A DNA stretch of 64,000 nt from Falsibacillus albus (GCF_003668575.1 NZ_RCVZ01000005.1:124001-188000), one strand, 5' to 3'; positions 34,415 through 44,418 are shown, counted from the stretch's first letter. The notes: generated by a model not told the origin, from the letters alone. Made by a program: numbers and translations.

Positions 34415-35134
34415 TTACACCATTTTGTTGAATTCTTTTCTTAGTCTTTTTATGATCCTTTTTTCAAGACGGGAGATGTAGGATTGGGATATTCCCAACA
34501 TATCCGCAACGTCCTTTTGTGTCTTTTCTTCCCCCCCTATTAAGCCAAAACGAAGTTCCATGATTTGCTTCTCTCGATCGGATAGTTGATGCAATGCCTT
34601 CAGGAGTAATTTCCGATCGACTGTCGCCTCCAGATCTTTCGTTATGATATCTTCTTCCGTTCCAAGCACATCCGATAGGAGAAGTTCATTTCCATCCCAG
34701 TCAATATTGAGCGGCTCATCGAACGATACTTCCGATCTTATTTTATTATTTCTTCTCAAATACATTAATATTTCGTTTTCGATGCAGCGGGAAGCATATG
34801 TAGCCAATTTGATCTTCTTCTCTGGATTGAATGTGTTTACCGCTTTAATGAGGCCAATCGTTCCTATGCTGATTAAGTCCTCGATATTGATGCCGGTGTT
34901 TTCAAACTTTCTTGCTATATATACGACCAGCCTCAGATTTCTTTCGATGAGCAAGGATCGTGCAGCTTTATCGCCTTTTGGCAGTTTCTTCAGAAGCACT
35001 TCCTCTTCATCTTTGGTCAATGGCGGCGGAAGTGCTTCGCTCCCGCCGATATAATAGATCTCATCCGATTTAATACCGAGCTTGATCAATAATTTATACC
35101 AATAATAAGACAGCTTGAGTTTTAAACTTTTCAA
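34415..35134 (-). CDS. sigE: RNA polymerase sporulation sigma factor SigmaE precursor (early mother cell)
   Basis: A 239-aa pro-SigmaE, the same length as in B. subtilis and nearly identical across [21 protein letters not shown]. The first 27 residues form the pro-sequence ([20 protein letters not shown]..), which tethers it to membrane and blocks activity until SpoIIGA cleaves near DEIY/YIGG. I chose the TTG at 35134, with AAGGAGG 7 nt upstream; an upstream in-frame ATG would place the Shine-Dalgarno inside the protein. Region 4 ends with [21 protein letters not shown]. Confidence 0.96.
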   Translation of the reverse strand: MKSLKLKLSYYWYKLLIKLGIKSDEIYYIGGSEALPPPLTKDEEEVLLKKLPKGDKAARSLLIERNLRLVVYIARKFENTGINIEDLISIGTIGLIKAVNTFNPEKKIKLATYASRCIENEILMYLRRNNKIRSEVSFDEPLNIDWDGNELLLSDVLGTEEDIITKDLEATVDRKLLLKALHQLSDREKQIMELRFGLIGGEEKTQKDVADMLGISQSYISRLEKRIIKRLRKEFNKMV

Positions 35135-35189
35135 CTTGTTTCCTCCTTCTATTTTATACAAATGCGGAGTATAGTTATATTACCGCTCA

Positions 35190-36116
35190 TTATGAGGCCG
35201 TTTTTACACTGATCCCAGTAAGCATTTTCGGATGGACGATGCAGTCAAATTCATCATCCTGCGATAACGGTTGCACCGTAAATGAGATTAGCGCCTTCTT
35301 TATGGTCCATGTCTCCTGTTGATTGCTTATCTTGATGAAATCCGGCTTGAATGCACTGAGTAATTGATGCTGTTTTCCAACAACCTGTGCCGGCACAAAT
35401 CTAAGCCGATCTCGCCATTCATCAGGAAGCTGTATGGTCCCGTCCATAAATGCGTCCGGATCCCTGGCTATCGAAACAATAGGTGAAGGCAGATGTTCTT
35501 GTAAGCTCTTGATGGAAACAATCATCACAGGCATTTGAGAAATGGGATCGGTTAATTTATTCCCGCTGTCGATCAAACCCTTTAAAGTGAACTTAAGTCC
35601 ATTAAGTTCTATTGATACCAATACAATTTGATCGTATTGAATTTTTGCCATTTCAAAGGTCTCGATCCTTTTCTTGGAGAAATACCATGCAGCTGGAATC
35701 CCAAATATCACGAACAACCAAGATATCGGATCACCGAAGCCCCGAACACTGGCCAAGAATATTGAAGATTGATAATCGAGCTGGAAAGATAACAAATAAT
35801 GAGTCCCCATGAGGATGCCGCCTATTAAAAAGGTGGAAAAATAAAAGGTCATTAAATTGCTTAAATAATACTTTGCCCGTTTAAAGCCAAAGACTGCCAA
35901 TACCATCATCAGAGAGAATGATAATTTCAGCCAGATATCATTTGCAATCCCGCCCCATGGTGTAATAGGAAGTAAAATGATCAATGAGCCAATAAACCCG
36001 CCCAGCAAGACCCTCCACCAAGGAACATGCCTTTTCAAAATAAGAGAGGTCATCCATAATATCAAACTATCTACTAAAAGATTCAATAGCCAGATCACAT
36101 CTAAATAAATTACCAA
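35190..36116 (-). CDS. spoIIGA: Sporulation sigma-E factor-processing peptidase SpoIIGA
   Basis: A 308-aa membrane protease. The first ~145 residues hold five hydrophobic segments; the C-terminal aspartic-protease domain has the active-site Asp183 in LIDSGNKLTDPIS, at the same number as in B. subtilis. It dimerises at the septum, is triggered by SpoIIR and cleaves pro-SigmaE, encoded 55 nt downstream. Its promoter is described separately. Confidence 0.96.
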   Translation of the reverse strand: MVIYLDVIWLLNLLVDSLILWMTSLILKRHVPWWRVLLGGFIGSLIILLPITPWGGIANDIWLKLSFSLMMVLAVFGFKRAKYYLSNLMTFYFSTFLIGGILMGTHYLLSFQLDYQSSIFLASVRGFGDPISWLFVIFGIPAAWYFSKKRIETFEMAKIQYDQIVLVSIELNGLKFTLKGLIDSGNKLTDPISQMPVMIVSIKSLQEHLPSPIVSIARDPDAFMDGTIQLPDEWRDRLRFVPAQVVGKQHQLLSAFKPDFIKISNQQETWTIKKALISFTVQPLSQDDEFDCIVHPKMLTGISVKTAS

Positions 36117-36157
36117 CCATTCCCCCCCTTATCGCTTATCTTTTTGTGGTTAGAAAA

Positions 36158-36245
36158 AGTATATCCCACCTCCTGGTCAGAAGTGTGTCAGTTCTTGTAT
36201 GCTGGACGAAAGATTTTTTTGGAGTTTCGTTCGAATTTTGTCAAA
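36158..36245 (-). promoter_or_regulatory. spoIIG-type promoter with 22-bp spacer and Spo0A boxes
   Basis: CTGACA (36186-36191) and TATACT (36158-36163) are separated by 22 bp, the unusual spacing known for the Spo0A-activated spoIIG promoter of B. subtilis. Upstream, near-matches to the Spo0A box TGnCGAA occur at 36204-36210 (GGACGAA), 36229-36235 and 36239-36245 (TGTCAAA), the last two 10 bp apart. Confidence 0.65.
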
Positions 36246-36465
36246 TCTTTTTGAGAGAAATTGTGGGAGAAGAATGATGATTTTATTGGAGATGTTTTCA
36301 AATTAATGTTTATTACATTCTAATATTGATTTTTTAATAGCTATTTTGTTCGATGAATGAAAGTTTTCCAGCTCTTTTCCCATATACGCTATTTTAAAGT
36401 TGAAACTTTGTTTAAACCATCATACTTTATTAGCTGAAGCAACAATGTATGAGAAAAGAGCCTAA
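36246..36465. other. AT-rich spacer between ftsZ terminator and spoIIGA promoter, with repeat tail
   Basis: No gene seen. The right end (36441-36465) has CAACAATGTATGAGAAAAGAGCCTA, matching the tail of the dispersed repeat, and again touches a terminator T run. The bpr-type genes that sit here in B. subtilis are absent. Confidence 0.45.
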
Positions 36466-36497
36466 ATAAAAAAACGAGTGGCATTCACCACTCGTTT
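36466..36497 (-). terminator. Intrinsic terminator of ftsZ
   Basis: ACGAGTGG-TGAAT-CCACTCGT hairpin on the minus strand with a run of seven T residues; 9 nt after the ftsZ stop codon. Confidence 0.92.
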
Positions 36498-36505
36498 TCA
36501 TATTC

Positions 36506-37651
36506 TTATCGGCGTCGATTGCGATTTCGCAGGAATGTAGGAATATCCAATGTTTCTTCCATCGGCTGGGATGAAGTAGAACGCTGTGTTTGCGGTTCCG
36601 GCTGAATTTCTTCGCGTTTCGGCTCCCTTTTCACTGTTGGATTCGCATTTTGTTTCATTTGACCGAATGAAGGGCGGACTTGCTTAGGCTGAACGACTTC
36701 TTCATTAAAACCTGTTGCAATGACCGTTACTACAATTTCATCTTTGAAATTCTCATTAATTACAGAACCAAAAATCATGTTCACTTCTTGGTCTGATGCA
36801 GATGCTACGATATCCGCCGCTTCTTGAACCTCATATAAGCTAAGGTTCGTTCCGCCGGTGATATTCATAAGCACGCCTTGTGCTCCATCAATGGAAGTTT
36901 CAAGCAGCGGAGAGGAAATTGCTTTTTTCGCAGCCTCTGCCGCACGACTTTCACCAGTGGCAACACCAATTCCCATCAATGCAGACCCTTTATTGGACAT
37001 GATTGTCTTTACATCGGCAAAGTCCAGATTGATTAATCCTGGGACAGCGATTAAATCGGAAATACCTTGAACACCTTGTCGAAGGACGTTATCCGCTTCA
37101 CGGAATGCCTCAAGCATCGGGGTGCTTTTATCAACAATTTCCAACAACCTGTCATTGGGAATGACGATGAGTGTATCGACAGCTTCTTTCATGGAAGAAA
37201 TTCCGCCAGCTGCCTGTGTTTGACGCTTTCGGCCTTCAAATGTAAATGGGCGTGTAACAACACCAACTGTCAAAGCGCCAAGATCTTTCGCGATCTGAGC
37301 AATGACCGGTGCAGCACCAGTTCCCGTTCCGCCTCCCATACCTGCGGTTACGAAAACCATATCTGCGCCTTTAAGTGCTTCTTCGATTTGCTCCTTGCTT
37401 TCTTCAGCGGCTTTTTTGCCGACCTCTGGATTGGCGCCTGCACCCAATCCCCTTGTCAACTTGGCCCCTATTTGCATCTTTATTTCAGCTTTTGATAGAT
37501 TCAATGCTTGTGCATCTGTATTAACAGAAATGAATTCTACACCTTGAACCCCATGTTCAATCATTCGGTTTACGGCGTTGTTTCCACCGCCGCCAACTCC
37601 GATTACTTTAATAGTTGCTAATTGGTCTAAATTAGTATCAAACTCCAACAT
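36506..37651 (-). CDS. ftsZ: Cell division protein FtsZ
   Basis: A 381-aa tubulin homologue, close to the 382 aa of B. subtilis. GTP-binding signature GGGTGTG at residues 106-112, an intrinsically disordered linker after about 315, and the C-terminal peptide [13 protein letters not shown] that binds FtsA, SepF and others. It polymerises into the Z ring. Confidence 0.98.
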   Translation of the reverse strand: MLEFDTNLDQLATIKVIGVGGGGNNAVNRMIEHGVQGVEFISVNTDAQALNLSKAEIKMQIGAKLTRGLGAGANPEVGKKAAEESKEQIEEALKGADMVFVTAGMGGGTGTGAAPVIAQIAKDLGALTVGVVTRPFTFEGRKRQTQAAGGISSMKEAVDTLIVIPNDRLLEIVDKSTPMLEAFREADNVLRQGVQGISDLIAVPGLINLDFADVKTIMSNKGSALMGIGVATGESRAAEAAKKAISSPLLETSIDGAQGVLMNITGGTNLSLYEVQEAADIVASASDQEVNMIFGSVINENFKDEIVVTVIATGFNEEVVQPKQVRPSFGQMKQNANPTVKREPKREEIQPEPQTQRSTSSQPMEETLDIPTFLRNRNRRR

Positions 37652-37690
37652 GACAAATCCTCCTAATTCGTCTATTTCCGCTACGATGTC

Positions 37691-38974
37691 TTATTCGAAA
37701 AAGTATCCAAAAAACTTTTTCATTTTATTCGAAATCTTTTCTTCTGGCTGCTTCTCTACTCTTGGTTTTGGCTGTGGTTGTTTTGCTTGCCTCTTCTCGA
37801 CATTTTCAGAAGGAACGGGAGCAGCACTTACGTTTCTTCCTTGCAATCTAGCATTCTTGTGTGCGTATTTGATTAAACCAACAGCAGTAGTATATTGTGA
37901 TTCCCGGACACCAATGTAATCCGGAATCGCAACTCTTACGCGATTTTGGAATACCAGCTGAGCTAGATCAAGAACTCCTGGGAGGTTAGCCATCCCGCCG
38001 GTAAGGACATAGCCGCCGGGTAAGTCTCTAATACCCAATCTTTTTAATTCATGTTGAACCAGGTCGAAGATTTCTTCAAGCCTTGCTTCAATGATATCAG
38101 AAATTTCTAATTGATTAAATTGCTGATGTTGATCACTTCCTATAATTGGAACACTGAACACTTCTTCCTCTGATGCGTGGTCATAAAATGCATGTCCATA
38201 TTTTGCCTTGATTCTTTCAGCATCTTCGGTTGATGTCCGCAAGCCAATCGATAAATCTTTGGTAATGTGCTCGCCGCCTACCGGCAATACTGAAGTAACC
38301 TTCAAATGACCTTGCTCAAAAACAGCAAGAGTCGTTGAGCCACCGCCTATATCGATGAGGGCGGCTCCTAGATTTTGTTCATCCTTCGATAATGCAATCG
38401 CTCCAGCTGCCAGTGGCTGCAGAACAATATCCGTAATATCCAGCCCTGCGCGCTCCACACAGCGAAGAGTATTATGTAATATAGTTTTGGAACCTGTTAT
38501 AATGGTGCCTTCCATCTCGAGCCTTACACCGATCATGCCGCGAGGGTCATTTATTTCATCGAGCCCGTCAACAATGAACTGCTTCGGGATGACATTAATG
38601 ATTTCTCGTTCTGGTGGTATGGAAACGACTTGGGCCGCATCCATTACCCTTGCTACGTCATCATCCGATATTTCACGGTTTTCACTTGATACTGCCACTA
38701 CTCCGTGACAAGGTTGGAGGGTGACGTGATTGCCGGCTACACCTACAATCACTTTGTTAATATTCATACCTATCATTCTCTCTGCTTGCTCGACTGCTTT
38801 TTTTATAGAATGAACGGTTTCGTCTATATCGACAATAGACCCTTTTCTAATCCCTTCTGAAAGGACGTTTCCAACACCGATAATGTTTAAGGAATCATTG
38901 ACCATTTCTCCAATTATCACTTTTACAGTGGATGTACCGATGTCAAGACTCACATATATTTCATTGCTGTTCAT
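37691..38974 (-). CDS. ftsA: Cell division protein FtsA
   Basis: A 427-aa actin-fold protein that anchors FtsZ filaments to the membrane. ATP-binding pieces SLDIGTSTVKVIIGE (start), AALIDIGGGSTTLAVF and YVLTGGMANLPGV are clear; a C-terminal amphipathic helix (SNKMKKFFGYFFE) is the membrane anchor after a Pro/Lys/Gln-rich linker. A GGAGGTG box precedes the ATG. Confidence 0.97.
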   Translation of the reverse strand: MNSNEIYVSLDIGTSTVKVIIGEMVNDSLNIIGVGNVLSEGIRKGSIVDIDETVHSIKKAVEQAERMIGMNINKVIVGVAGNHVTLQPCHGVVAVSSENREISDDDVARVMDAAQVVSIPPEREIINVIPKQFIVDGLDEINDPRGMIGVRLEMEGTIITGSKTILHNTLRCVERAGLDITDIVLQPLAAGAIALSKDEQNLGAALIDIGGGSTTLAVFEQGHLKVTSVLPVGGEHITKDLSIGLRTSTEDAERIKAKYGHAFYDHASEEEVFSVPIIGSDQHQQFNQLEISDIIEARLEEIFDLVQHELKRLGIRDLPGGYVLTGGMANLPGVLDLAQLVFQNRVRVAIPDYIGVRESQYTTAVGLIKYAHKNARLQGRNVSAAPVPSENVEKRQAKQPQPKPRVEKQPEEKISNKMKKFFGYFFE

Positions 38975-39067
38975 TCTATGGCACCTCCTTCAACAAATCT
39001 ACATTACTTTTCGTATTTTGAACAACAATTGTAATGATTAACGTTAAATTGAATATATCTTATAATG

Positions 39068-39096
39068 TAATTCGGCAAAACTCACATTTTCCCTTT
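39068..39096 (-). promoter_or_regulatory. Candidate SigmaH promoter of ftsA-ftsZ
   Basis: AAAGGGAAA (39088-39096) differs at one base from the SigmaH -35 (RnAGGAwww), and GCCGAATTA (39068-39076) fits the -10 (RnnGAATww), with an 11-bp spacer. B. subtilis ftsAZ has a SigmaH promoter at this place, used at the onset of sporulation. Confidence 0.65.
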
Positions 39097-39103
39097 TAAA
39101 AAA

Positions 39104-39469
39104 TCAATTTTTTTCAGATTTTTCATTAGAATTTGAAGACCATTTGCTAATCAAAATCCGCCTGATGACAGCGATGTTCTGAAATAGACGGACGCCAAAG
39201 GCAAAAACAGCTGCTAAATACAAGTCTACACCAAGATGTACACCTAGAAAAGCCAAACTTGCGGCTAGCAAAATGTTAAAAAAGAAGCCCGAAACAAAAA
39301 CGCGATCATCATAAATATTTTGCAAATGAGCCCTAATTCCCCCGAAAAGGGTGTCAAGTGCAGCCAAAACTGCGATGGAAAGGTAGTTAGAGTATTCCTC
39401 CGGGATCCGTATATCGGTCAACAGGCCAAGAACTACCCCAACTAGAAGCCCTAAAACTGGAAGCCACAT
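39104..39469 (-). CDS. sbp: Small basic protein Sbp (DUF1290)
   Basis: A 121-aa membrane protein with three to four hydrophobic helices and the DUF1290 signature YLSIAVLAALDTLFGGIRAHL. Conserved between the DUF881 genes and ftsA; function unknown. ATG nearly abuts the upstream DUF881 gene. Confidence 0.92.
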   Translation of the reverse strand: MWLPVLGLLVGVVLGLLTDIRIPEEYSNYLSIAVLAALDTLFGGIRAHLQNIYDDRVFVSGFFFNILLAASLAFLGVHLGVDLYLAAVFAFGVRLFQNIAVIRRILISKWSSNSNEKSEKN

Positions 39470-39470
39470 A

Positions 39471-40196
39471 CTAATTCTCTCCTTTTTCTTTGACAGGCTC
39501 CATGTAGCGAATCCTAATTGTATCCTGATAGCCAGGTATTTTTACTTTTTTGCTCGGTTTAGAAATGTTGATCCTCAGATCATCGAGGAAAAATTCATCT
39601 GCTGATTGAGATACCTGCATTCTATTGTACAACTTCTGGGCCGTTTCCCAATCGTCGGTAATGATCTTGACCTCAATCGGCACTTTGCCGACCGTATGGC
39701 CATTGACTTTCGTTTCACCGTTGATGTCGCGTATGACTGTATTATTGACAACCCGCTGATTGTCGATGGAAATATACTTGGCGTCATACATATTCAGCTC
39801 ATTCACCATTCTTTTCAAAAGATCCGGCGAAACGGACTTCAGGTTCTTCCCGAGGAGCCCGTCTTCGTATACAGGTTCGATCGTCAGGACAATCCCGGGA
39901 CCGCTTATGTCTGTTAGTCCTGCTTCTTTTTTCAGCTCATCAAGGGTTTCCCGCAAGGCTTCTTCCTTGCTCACCTTCTTATTGGCTTCATACTTGTCCA
40001 ATTTTTCCTCGTTGGATCTAATTTCATTGATTAAATTTGATTGTAATTTTTTTTCTTTCAACAACGCTTCCCTTAATTCCCAGATATCCCGGGTGTCTCT
40101 GACTACAGGTTTCTTCACGGTTTGAAATTGTATGGCCAGCATGAAACCGATAATGATTGTAATCAATGTGAAGCTGACTTTGACTCTTTTGGCCAC
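39471..40196 (-). CDS. ylxX: DUF881 protein, YlxX-like
   Basis: A 241-aa protein with one N-terminal membrane helix, a short coiled coil and an extracytoplasmic DUF881 domain (GPGIVLTIEP, YDAKYISIDNQRVVNNTVIRDING). It is a paralogue of the next gene. Found in the division clusters of Firmicutes and Actinobacteria; function unknown. Confidence 0.9.
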   Translation of the reverse strand: MAKRVKVSFTLITIIIGFMLAIQFQTVKKPVVRDTRDIWELREALLKEKKLQSNLINEIRSNEEKLDKYEANKKVSKEEALRETLDELKKEAGLTDISGPGIVLTIEPVYEDGLLGKNLKSVSPDLLKRMVNELNMYDAKYISIDNQRVVNNTVIRDINGETKVNGHTVGKVPIEVKIITDDWETAQKLYNRMQVSQSADEFFLDDLRINISKPSKKVKIPGYQDTIRIRYMEPVKEKGEN

Positions 40197-40239
40197 TCCT
40201 TTTCACCTAGCCTTCTAGTTTAAAGGAAAAGACCCTACC

Positions 40240-40950
40240 TTAGGAAGATTCCCCAAGGATAGGTTCTAACACTATTTGATCTTTCTTTTCCAGCTTGAAA
40301 ATAATATTATCGTTCACAAGCTGGTCTTTCACGCCTCCTGTAATATTCAGCGCTGAAGCCATAACATCCGGATCCCCTATTGCCGAGATGGTGAATGGGG
40401 CAGGATGTTGAACCCCGTCCACCGTGATGACTGGACCATTGCATAATATATAGGAATCATGCTGCAGCCTCTGGCCATTGATCGCCACCGCACCAGCCCC
40501 TGCAATATACAGTTCGTTGATTACACTGAAAATATGGTGTTCGTGCACAAGATAATTATTGACATTTTCTTCATCTGGATTATAATCACCATCTTCCAAT
40601 GTGACGACGATTCCTTTACCCTTTACTTTCACTTTCCCGAGATACATCCGATACTTTTCAGCATCCTCCGCCAAATTGTAAAATACCTGTTCTTCCTTGG
40701 AAAGCTCCTTCTCACTGTCAAGCACTTTCGATTGCTTGGCATACAGCTCTTTCTGAAGCTTTCGATTGGCTTTTTGCTGTTCTATCAGCTGGCTTCTCAA
40801 TTGATCTTCCCGCTCCCATTGCCGATCGGTAATTTTATTCTTTGCCTGTTCTTTATTTGCTAAGCTGTATGAGAAAGCAAGAATAAACCCGAGTACAAGC
40901 GTGACAAGAGAGAGGACGACTTGCTTACCTTTTATCTTCTTTTTTTTCAT
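40240..40950 (-). CDS. ylxW: DUF881 protein, YlxW-like
   Basis: A 236-aa protein with one membrane helix near residues 10-30, a charged coiled coil and a DUF881 domain (GKGIVVTLEDGDYNPDEENVNNYLVHEHH, GAGAVAINGQRL). I chose MKKKKIKGKQ at 40950, which follows GGGAG and overlaps the divIB end by 26 nt; longer starts lie further inside divIB. Confidence 0.9.
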   Translation of the reverse strand: MKKKKIKGKQVVLSLVTLVLGFILAFSYSLANKEQAKNKITDRQWEREDQLRSQLIEQQKANRKLQKELYAKQSKVLDSEKELSKEEQVFYNLAEDAEKYRMYLGKVKVKGKGIVVTLEDGDYNPDEENVNNYLVHEHHIFSVINELYIAGAGAVAINGQRLQHDSYILCNGPVITVDGVQHPAPFTISAIGDPDVMASALNITGGVKDQLVNDNIIFKLEKKDQIVLEPILGESS

Positions 40951-41713
40951 TTTGATTCTCTCCCTCGGAGTCATAAGCTTTGAAAAAGGAGCCGACTTCC
41001 AAGTCGATGACACCTTTCTTATTTGGATCCAATTGGCTTATGATGGAAGGGTAATGTACCATTTTTCCGGCAAACGTACGGATGGTCGCACTGACTTCGA
41101 ATCCATCATTCATAAATAGCGTGATATGATATTTATCGGTTTTTTTAGGGGTGTATTGAATTTCCGAGATGGAATTGACAATTTCATCGGGCACTTTGCC
41201 TAATTCCTTAACCATTTCATTCAATACATTTCCTTGTAAAAAATCCGACAGAATAGGAGAATTAACGGGGATTCCTTTCATAGGGGCATCCCTGATAATC
41301 TTCCCATTTTCTAAAACTGGCAAAAAGCTTGTCCCCTTTGCCAAGTAAGCAATTTTTCCATATTCACTAATATGTATTGTAATATTATTTGGAAGGTGGA
41401 CACTTACTTTTGCTTTTTTTACTTCAGGCATTTCAGTCAATCTCTTTTGCGTCTCTTTCCGATTAATGCCCCAGACATTCATGCCTTTTTTTATTTTGCT
41501 ATTCTTTAAGATTGTCTGATTGCTTAACAGGCTGTTCCCTGTTACTTCAATCTTATTCACCTTGCTGAAGGGAGATTGAAAATAAGCAACGCATACGATC
41601 AACAGAAAGAATATGGAAAGCAGTAGAATGAGTCTTCGGTTTGCTTTTCGCTTCCTTTGCTGCTTTATTTTTGGAATGCGGTCTTCCAGTGAAACAATAT
41701 TTCCTTTTTTCAT
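40925..41713 (-). CDS. divIB: Cell division protein DivIB/FtsQ
   Basis: A 262-aa bitopic divisome protein. A cytoplasmic basic stretch (RIPKIKQQRKRKANRR), one membrane helix and a POTRA domain (SKVNKIEVTGNSLLSNQTILKNSKIKKGMNVWGI) are visible. It works with FtsL and DivIC to activate septal synthesis. Start MKKGNIVSLEDR follows AAAGGTGG. In B. subtilis murB lies just upstream; here it does not. Confidence 0.95.
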   Translation of the reverse strand: MKKGNIVSLEDRIPKIKQQRKRKANRRLILLLSIFFLLIVCVAYFQSPFSKVNKIEVTGNSLLSNQTILKNSKIKKGMNVWGINRKETQKRLTEMPEVKKAKVSVHLPNNITIHISEYGKIAYLAKGTSFLPVLENGKIIRDAPMKGIPVNSPILSDFLQGNVLNEMVKELGKVPDEIVNSISEIQYTPKKTDKYHITLFMNDGFEVSATIRTFAGKMVHYPSIISQLDPNKKGVIDLEVGSFFKAYDSEGENQNEKKEDKR

Positions 41714-41818
41714 AACAATCCACCTTTTCACTTACATAAAGAATGGAGTAGCAGAAATCCTTCCATTCAAAACGATTAAGAAAGGCTCTCTTATCTCTAT
41801 TTTAGCTTATAGACTATA

Positions 41819-41854
41819 AACAGAAAAGAATGAAATCCATAATTTTCTGTTTAT
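41819..41854. other. Hairpin in the murG-divIB gap, where murB would be expected
   Basis: ACAGAAAA and TTTTCTGT form an 8-bp stem with a 15-nt loop. The 190-nt gap has no coding sequence. It could be a weak terminator or a scar of gene loss. Confidence 0.35.
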
Positions 41855-41903
41855 CCACCACCATTTATGCTTTCATTGTGAGCATTAAAATCGCAGATTG
41901 TGT

Positions 41904-43016
41904 CTATTTCTCCCTCGCTTGACGATTTCCAGTGAGCTGGAGCATGACATTGTACAGCCTTGATGTAGCATCCGGCATGCCAAGCTGTTTTGCTGACTCG
42001 CTCATTCTTTTCTTTTTCTCCGCATCCAAAACGATCTGGTCAATATGCCGAACCAGATTCTCTGAAGTCAGTTCACTTTCCAATAAAAGACTCGCAGCAT
42101 CTTTTTCAACCAATGCCCTTGCATTTTTTTCTTGATGATTATTTGTAACATATGGACTCGGGATTAATAAGCTCGGTACTCCCAATGCAGTGAACTCTGC
42201 AATGGACGTCGCACCCGCCCTGGAAACGACTGCATCGACAGAACGCAATACTTCAGGCATATTATGCAAAAATGGAGTGATGACGACATTTTTCAATTCA
42301 CCGGCTGCTTCCGCTTCCTTCTTCACCTTGTCAAAATGGACATCTCCTGTTACATAGATCACCTGATAAGGCTTTTGAGCAAAGGATTCAAGTGATGCAA
42401 CAACAGCTTCGTTGATGGGACGCGCGCCCCTGCTCCCTCCAAAGATTAGCACTGAAGGTTTTAGATCCGTCAATCCAAGCCTTGCAAGTATATCTGTTTT
42501 TTTAATCCCGGCAACTTCGGAAGCCCTTGGATTTCCTGTGAGGACGACCTTTTCCTTTGGGAAAAACCCTGTGGCAGATTCAAAACAGATTGCCACTTTA
42601 TCTACATACTTGCTCAGGAATTTGTTCGTCAGGCCCGGCACACTATTTTGTTCATGTACGATGGATGGGATATTTTCTTTTGCCGCTGCATAAACGACAG
42701 GACCGCAAACATATCCGCCTGTCCCGATCACCATATCAGGTTTGAATTCTCTTATTATTTTCCTGCTCTCCTTGACGCCCTTAAGAAAGCGGAGAACGGT
42801 CTTGACATTTTCAAATGAAATTGATCGTTTAAATCCTGTGATCTCAATGGACTTAAACGGAATCTCCTCGCGGGTTACCAGCTTTGACTCCAGACCCTTA
42901 GATGTGCCGATATATAAGAATTCGGTGTCTGGATGTTTTTGTTTAATCGTTCTGATAAAAGCCAGGGCAGGATAGATATGTCCGCCTGTCCCCCCGCCAC
43001 TCACAATAATTTTCAT
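41904..43016 (-). CDS. murG: UDP-GlcNAc:undecaprenyl-PP-MurNAc-pentapeptide transferase MurG
   Basis: A 370-aa glycosyltransferase (GT28) converting lipid I to lipid II on the inner membrane face. The G-loop [12 protein letters not shown] is at the start, a second one in [12 protein letters not shown], and the donor site near [11 protein letters not shown] and [14 protein letters not shown]. Slightly longer than B. subtilis MurG (363). Confidence 0.97.
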   Translation of the reverse strand: MKIIVSGGGTGGHIYPALAFIRTIKQKHPDTEFLYIGTSKGLESKLVTREEIPFKSIEITGFKRSISFENVKTVLRFLKGVKESRKIIREFKPDMVIGTGGYVCGPVVYAAAKENIPSIVHEQNSVPGLTNKFLSKYVDKVAICFESATGFFPKEKVVLTGNPRASEVAGIKKTDILARLGLTDLKPSVLIFGGSRGARPINEAVVASLESFAQKPYQVIYVTGDVHFDKVKKEAEAAGELKNVVITPFLHNMPEVLRSVDAVVSRAGATSIAEFTALGVPSLLIPSPYVTNNHQEKNARALVEKDAASLLLESELTSENLVRHIDQIVLDAEKKKRMSESAKQLGMPDATSRLYNVMLQLTGNRQAREK

Positions 43017-43180
43017 GATTTCACCTCATTAAGTGTTAAACAAAGATGCACTATGTATATGAGCAACGTTTTACCGTTACCCTATCTTACTATATTCTAA
43101 ACAGCATTGTTCTAATCACATAGGAATGTCATTGAAATGTAATATCACTCGACCATATTTTTCTATTTTATCCTTAAAAA

Positions 43181-43210
43181 GATGAAAAGGAAACCCAATT
43201 TCGGGTTCCC
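43181..43210 (-). terminator. Probable terminator of spoVE
   Basis: GGGAACCC-GAAATT-GGGTTTCC hairpin followed by TTTTCATCTTTTT on the minus strand. It lies between spoVE and murG, so murG probably has its own promoter within 43020-43180. Confidence 0.7.
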
Positions 43211-43226
43211 TTGGCAATTTTTTTCT

Positions 43227-44327
43227 TTAGTATCTTGAGTAGCGGCTGATATTCAATAATACCCCAACCGCCATTAACATGAGAGTAAGCGAAGAACCTC
43301 CATAGCTTAGAAAAGGAAGTGTTATGCCCGTTACCGGCATCAGCCCGGTCACAACCCCGATATTGATCATGACCTGGATCGCAATCATGGAAATGATTCC
43401 GACAGCTAGAAAGCTGCCATATAAATCCGGTGCCCCAAGTGCGATTCGAATCCCCCTCCAAAGAAGAAGCGCAAACAACAGCAAGACGAGCGTCCCCCCG
43501 ATGAAGCCCAGCTCTTCGGATAAGATGGCAAAGATAAAATCCGTTTGCGGCTCTGGCAAATAAAAGAACTTTTGCCTGCTTTGGCCCAAGCCAAGTCCAA
43601 ATAGCCCTCCTGGACCGATGGCATACAAAGATTGGATGATCTGAAATCCACTGACCAGGGGATCTGACCACGGATCCAGAAATGATGTAATCCGCTTGAT
43701 TCGGTATGGTGCTGAAAGAATCAAACCTACAAAGCCTAGGACACCGAGAATGCCCAAACCAGCAAAATGGCTGATTCTTGCACCGGAAATAAAAATCATG
43801 ATGATACATGTCCCAACCATGACCGTGCCAGTTCCAAGGTCAGGCTGCAGCATGATCAGGCCAAATGCGATGAATACAAGGGAAAGTGACGGTACCAGAC
43901 CTTTTTTAAAGGATGTAATATATTTCTGCCGTTCTGCTAAAAATTTTGCTAAAAATGCAATCATGGCAAGCTTCATGAATTCCGATGGCTGGATCGAAAA
44001 AGCGCCGACGCCGATCCAGCTCCTGGAACCATTCCGGACCATACCCACTCCGGGAACCAACACCATCAGAAGCATGACAAAGCATATAATCAAAATGATT
44101 TTCGCCCAAGTTCTCCATGTCCAATAATCGATATTCATTATAAAGAACATGGCAATGATGCCGACACCTGCAAACAACAATTGTCTTTTGGCAAAGAAGA
44201 AAGAGTCGTCGAATTTATATGTGGCCCAAACGGCGCTTGCACTATAGACCATGATCAATCCTATTGCTAACAAGAAAAGCGTTGCGATGATCAAGATAAA
44301 ATCCGGGGTCGATTTTTTTAACGGCAA
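43227..44327 (-). CDS. spoVE: SEDS glycosyltransferase SpoVE (spore cortex peptidoglycan)
   Basis: A 366-aa integral membrane protein with ten hydrophobic segments. SEDS features are GNGSRSWIGVGAFSIQPSEF-like residues (here NGSRSWIG, QPSEFMKLA), LQPDLGT and the C-terminal GIVLPFLSYGGSS-type (ITLPFLSYGGSS) block. It polymerises lipid II for spore cortex together with SpoVD. TTG start with GAGGTG 7 nt upstream. The locus and neighbours match spoVE rather than ftsW. Confidence 0.95.
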   Translation of the reverse strand: MPLKKSTPDFILIIATLFLLAIGLIMVYSASAVWATYKFDDSFFFAKRQLLFAGVGIIAMFFIMNIDYWTWRTWAKIILIICFVMLLMVLVPGVGMVRNGSRSWIGVGAFSIQPSEFMKLAMIAFLAKFLAERQKYITSFKKGLVPSLSLVFIAFGLIMLQPDLGTGTVMVGTCIIMIFISGARISHFAGLGILGVLGFVGLILSAPYRIKRITSFLDPWSDPLVSGFQIIQSLYAIGPGGLFGLGLGQSRQKFFYLPEPQTDFIFAILSEELGFIGGTLVLLLFALLLWRGIRIALGAPDLYGSFLAVGIISMIAIQVMINIGVVTGLMPVTGITLPFLSYGGSSLTLMLMAVGVLLNISRYSRY

Positions 44328-44418
44328 CTGTCAACACCTCTACAGACTATATTTTGAGCCTGCTTGAGCACATATGGAGCGATTGATGATCCCTTTGCCC
44401 ATCCTATTAGCCAAGCTC

